Assembly (NCBI GenBank): GCA_003161855.1
Contig: PMNM01000106.1
Coordinates: 13,675-21,341 of the forward strand
Source of the DNA: Syntrophaceae bacterium
GTDB lineage: Bacteria; Desulfobacterota; Syntrophia; Syntrophales; Fen-1087
Length of the DNA: 7,667 bases
Direction of reading: 5' to 3'
Below are positions 5,120 to 7,667 of this stretch, one piece after another; the stretch's first letter is position 1, and each line of letters starts with the position of its first letter. The position numbers and the translations under genes are program-made. The notes beneath the pieces were generated by a model. That model searched no databases and was not told the DNA's origin. It worked only from the letters and a program-made list of their open reading frames with translations.

Positions 5120-6271
5120 ATGTCGCTCTTGCGACAGCAGCCACCGGCTATCCTCGTTCTCGAAGACGGGAGCGTCTATCCCGGGTCTGCCTTCGCCGGC
5201 AGGGGTGAAGTCCTGGGAGAAGTCGTCTTCAATACGGGCATGACCGGCTATCAGGAAATCCTCACCGATCCCTCCTACAAGGGTCAGATGGTGACCATGA
5301 CCTATCCGTTGATCGGCAACTACGGCGTCAATGACGACGATATGGAATCCGCCGCGATTCACCTGGAGGGTTTCATCGTCAAGGAATACCAGGATTATCC
5401 CAGCAACTGGCGCAGCCGCCGGACGCTGAAGAGCTTTCTGGAAACCTACGGCAAGCTGGGTGTGGAGGGGATGGATACCCGGGCTCTGACACGGCGTCTG
5501 CGTTTGCAGGGTGCGATGCGGGGAATCCTGACGACAGAAACGCAGGACATGGATCTCTTGCTGGAGCGGGTCCGTGCCTATCCAGGTCTGGTAGGGCGCG
5601 ACCTGATCAAGGAAGTGACCTGTCAAAAGCCCTATAGCTGGAAAAACAACACCCCCAAGCCCCCTCAGGATTCGAAAAAACGGGATAAAAACAGGCCATT
5701 GCACGTCGTTGTGATCGATTGCGGTGTGAAGTACAATATTCTGCGGCACCTGGAACAACGGGGTTGCGATGTTTCGGTGCTGCCTGCGACGGCAACGGGT
5801 AAGAATATTCTATCCTATCAACCTGACGGCGTCCTTTTTTCCAACGGTCCCGGTGATCCGGCCGCCTTGCCCTACATTGTGGATGCGGCCCGTCAGGTGC
5901 TGGGCAAAATCCCCCTGTTCGGCATCTGTCTTGGTCATCAGATCCTAGGCCAGGCTGTGGGCGGAACCACCGGTAAACTGAAATTCGGTCATCACGGCAT
6001 TAACCAGCCTGTCAAAAACATGCAAACCGGGCGGATTGAAATCACTTCGCAGAATCATGGGTTTTATGTTCTGACGGAATCTCTGCCCGCCGATTTGAAA
6101 ACGTCTCACGACAATCTGAATGATCATACCTCGGAAGGTATCGCCTGCCCTGATCTCAAGGCCTTCAGCGTGCAATACCATCCCGAAGCGGCTCCGGGTC
6201 CCCATGACGCGACCTACCTTTTTGACGAATTCATCCGGATGATGGAGAAGGAAAGGAAGAAAAAACATTGA
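5120..6271 (+). CDS. carA: Carbamoyl-phosphate synthase small (glutaminase) subunit
   Basis: This 383-residue protein hydrolyses glutamine and channels ammonia to CarB for carbamoyl phosphate synthesis, feeding pyrimidine and arginine pathways. The N-terminal CPSase small-chain domain (about 8-180) carries the typical [20 protein letters not shown] and [15 protein letters not shown] blocks. The C-terminal class I amidotransferase domain (about 195-378) has the nucleophile Cys270 in FGICLGHQ and the His354/Glu356 pair in QYHPEA, so the catalytic triad is complete. The length is normal for the family. A lysine-rich segment (around 178-195) sits between the domains. The start ATG at 5120 has AGGGG at 5109-5113, six bases away. 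Unusually, the next gene is guaA, overlapping by four bases, rather than carB; carB must lie elsewhere or further downstream. Confidence 0.96.
   Translation: MSLLRQQPPAILVLEDGSVYPGSAFAGRGEVLGEVVFNTGMTGYQEILTDPSYKGQMVTMTYPLIGNYGVNDDDMESAAIHLEGFIVKEYQDYPSNWRSRRTLKSFLETYGKLGVEGMDTRALTRRLRLQGAMRGILTTETQDMDLLLERVRAYPGLVGRDLIKEVTCQKPYSWKNNTPKPPQDSKKRDKNRPLHVVVIDCGVKYNILRHLEQRGCDVSVLPATATGKNILSYQPDGVLFSNGPGDPAALPYIVDAARQVLGKIPLFGICLGHQILGQAVGGTTGKLKFGHHGINQPVKNMQTGRIEITSQNHGFYVLTESLPADLKTSHDNLNDHTSEGIACPDLKAFSVQYHPEAAPGPHDATYLFDEFIRMMEKERKKKH
6253..6259 (+). promoter_or_regulatory. Ribosome binding site inside carA for the guaA TTG start
   Basis: AAGGAAG lies within the last codons of carA, eight bases before TTG at 6268. 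It supports a TTG start overlapping the carA stop (TTGA), an arrangement expected to couple guaA translation to carA. Confidence 0.7.
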
Positions 6272-7667
6272 TTCTGATCATTGACTTCGGTTCCCAGTAC
6301 AATCAGCTGATTGCCCGGCGGGTGCGTGAACACCACGTTTACTGTCAGATTGAACCGCCTGATTTCGAACTGGCCAGGATCAAATCTCTCCAGCCGGAAG
6401 GGATCATCCTGTCCGGCGGTCCGGCGAGTATTTATGAAAAGGGCAGCCCGCGGGTGGACAAGCGGATCTTTGATCTGAACATCCCCATCCTGGGGATCTG
6501 CTATGGCCTGCAATTCATGATGGATGCCCTTGGTGGGGAAGTGGCACGGGCGGAGAAACGGGAATACGGCTTTGCCGAGCTTCAGATCAGGCGTCCGGAG
6601 GGGATTTTCGCCGGTATCGAAAAAAAGACCCGGTGCTGGATGAGTCATGGGGATACGATCGGAAGGCTTCCGAAAGGTTTCCGGGTGACCGCGTCCACGC
6701 CCAATACGAAAGTCGCAGCGGCGGAACATCAGGCCAGACATTTCTACGGCCTCCAGTTTCATCCCGAGGTTATCCATACGCCGGAGGGGAAAAAAATGCT
6801 CGGAAATTTCCTCTTCCGGATCTGCGGCTGTAAAAAAAACTGGACAATGAAATCCTTCGTCCGGGATGCTGTGGAGGAAATCCGCGCCCAGGTGGGTGGT
6901 GATGGTCGAGTCATCCTCGGTTTGAGCGGCGGCGTCGATTCATCGGTGGCCGCCGCATTGCTTCATCAGGCCATCGGTCCGCAACTGGTCTGCGTTTTTG
7001 TCGATAATGGCGTGTTAAGACAGGGAGAAGCCGAGAAGGTCCAGGAAGTCTTTAAGCGACATTTCCGCATGAATTTACGCTTTGCCCGGGCAAAAAAAAT
7101 ATTTCTGGAACGCCTGAAAGGGGTTGAAGATCCTGAGAAGAAAAGAAAGATCATCGGCCGCACCTTCATCGAGGTCTTTGAAAAGGAAGCCAGGAAAATC
7201 AAGGGGGTTCGATTCCTGTCTCAGGGGACCCTGTATCCGGACATCATCGAATCACGATCGGCCTTCGGCGGTCCCAGCGCGGTGATTAAATCCCACCATA
7301 ACGTCGGCGGCCTCCCGAAAAAAATGAATCTCCATCTGGTGGAGCCCCTAAAGCACCTCTTCAAGGATGAAGTCCGGCTTCTGGGCGAGGAACTGGGCCT
7401 CCCCGATGAACTGGTCTGGCGTCAACCCTTTCCGGGACCGGGCCTTGCCATCCGGATTATCGGAGAGGTCACGGAAAAGCGTCTGGCCATTCTGCGCAAG
7501 GCAGACTTCATCCTCATGGAGGAAATTCGGGCGGCCAACCTTTACCGGAAGTTGTGGCAGTCCTTTGCCGTTCTCCTGCCACTCAAGAGCGTGGGAATTA
7601 TGGGAGATCAGCGGACCTATGAACACATTCTGTCCATCCGGGCCGTCACCAGTGACGATGCCATGAC
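6268..7667 (+). CDS. guaA: GMP synthase (glutamine-hydrolysing), 3' end outside the window
   Basis: GuaA converts XMP, glutamine and ATP to GMP, the last step of guanine nucleotide synthesis. About 466 residues are present; full-length proteins are about 510-525, so roughly the last 45-55 residues are missing off the right edge. TTG at 6268 gives [18 protein letters not shown], the expected family start. The class I amidotransferase domain (1 to about 185) has Cys78 in GICYGLQF and His165/Glu167 in QFHPEV. The ATP-pyrophosphatase domain follows, with the P-loop SGGVDSS (220-226), then [11 protein letters not shown] and [14 protein letters not shown]. The dimerisation domain begins at [17 protein letters not shown] (from 385), which carries XMP-binding residues. 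No stop or frameshift is seen. It overlaps carA by four bases and should be co-transcribed with it, rather than with guaB as is common. Confidence 0.95.
   Translation, partial: MILIIDFGSQYNQLIARRVREHHVYCQIEPPDFELARIKSLQPEGIILSGGPASIYEKGSPRVDKRIFDLNIPILGICYGLQFMMDALGGEVARAEKREYGFAELQIRRPEGIFAGIEKKTRCWMSHGDTIGRLPKGFRVTASTPNTKVAAAEHQARHFYGLQFHPEVIHTPEGKKMLGNFLFRICGCKKNWTMKSFVRDAVEEIRAQVGGDGRVILGLSGGVDSSVAAALLHQAIGPQLVCVFVDNGVLRQGEAEKVQEVFKRHFRMNLRFARAKKIFLERLKGVEDPEKKRKIIGRTFIEVFEKEARKIKGVRFLSQGTLYPDIIESRSAFGGPSAVIKSHHNVGGLPKKMNLHLVEPLKHLFKDEVRLLGEELGLPDELVWRQPFPGPGLAIRIIGEVTEKRLAILRKADFILMEEIRAANLYRKLWQSFAVLLPLKSVGIMGDQRTYEHILSIRAVTSDDAM

Noticed and set aside
1..7667. Mobile elements, CRISPR, tRNA or rRNA
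   Set aside because: No transposase-like reading frame, regular spaced repeats, or tRNA/rRNA signatures were seen on either strand.

Overview
The window looks like chromosomal DNA from a Gram-negative, sigma-54-using bacterium. It most resembles the former Deltaproteobacteria (Desulfobacterota, Syntrophus/Syntrophobacter-like). This placement rests on gene types recalled from those groups: a GAF-AAA-Fis regulator of the NifA type, a split glutamate synthase, a type III glutamine synthetase, and an N-terminal 'SSGVKGLDEIL' segment on the left edge. It is an inference, not a database match.

Layout. At 1-132 (minus strand) lies the N-terminal end of a gene running off the left edge. A divergent, AT-rich intergenic region (133-486) follows; it carries a near-consensus sigma-54 promoter and a 28-bp inverted repeat about 87 bases upstream of the predicted start of transcription. 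At 487-2031 is a complete sigma-54 activator that starts with TTG. A 228-base gap then carries a 12-bp palindrome and a second sigma-54-type promoter. At 2260-2714 is a wrecked glutamate synthase locus: the first ~98 codons of the class II amidotransferase domain are joined out of frame to the cysteine-rich tail of what was probably the last glutamate synthase gene. At 2747-4918 is an intact type III glutamine synthetase (GlnN). A strong intrinsic terminator (5016-5075) closes that unit. A second unit contains carA (5120-6271) and guaA (from 6268, running off the right edge), joined by a 4-base TTGA overlap.

How the genes fit together. Every recognisable gene except the left-edge fragment makes or spends glutamine, or probably regulates glutamine supply. 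GlnN makes glutamine. The lost glutamate synthase would have recycled it to glutamate. CarA and GuaA use its amide nitrogen for pyrimidine/arginine and GMP synthesis. The regulator and the operon beside it both appear to have sigma-54 promoters, so the simplest model is an autoregulated activator controlling a former GOGAT-GS operon.

The most notable observation is the collapse of the GOGAT genes. The promoter, leader, first start codon, last stop and the short spacing to glnN are all kept, so glnN has in effect been brought next to the sigma-54 promoter. Whether this is a real deletion or an assembly error cannot be settled from the sequence alone. I did not find a wholly new system here.
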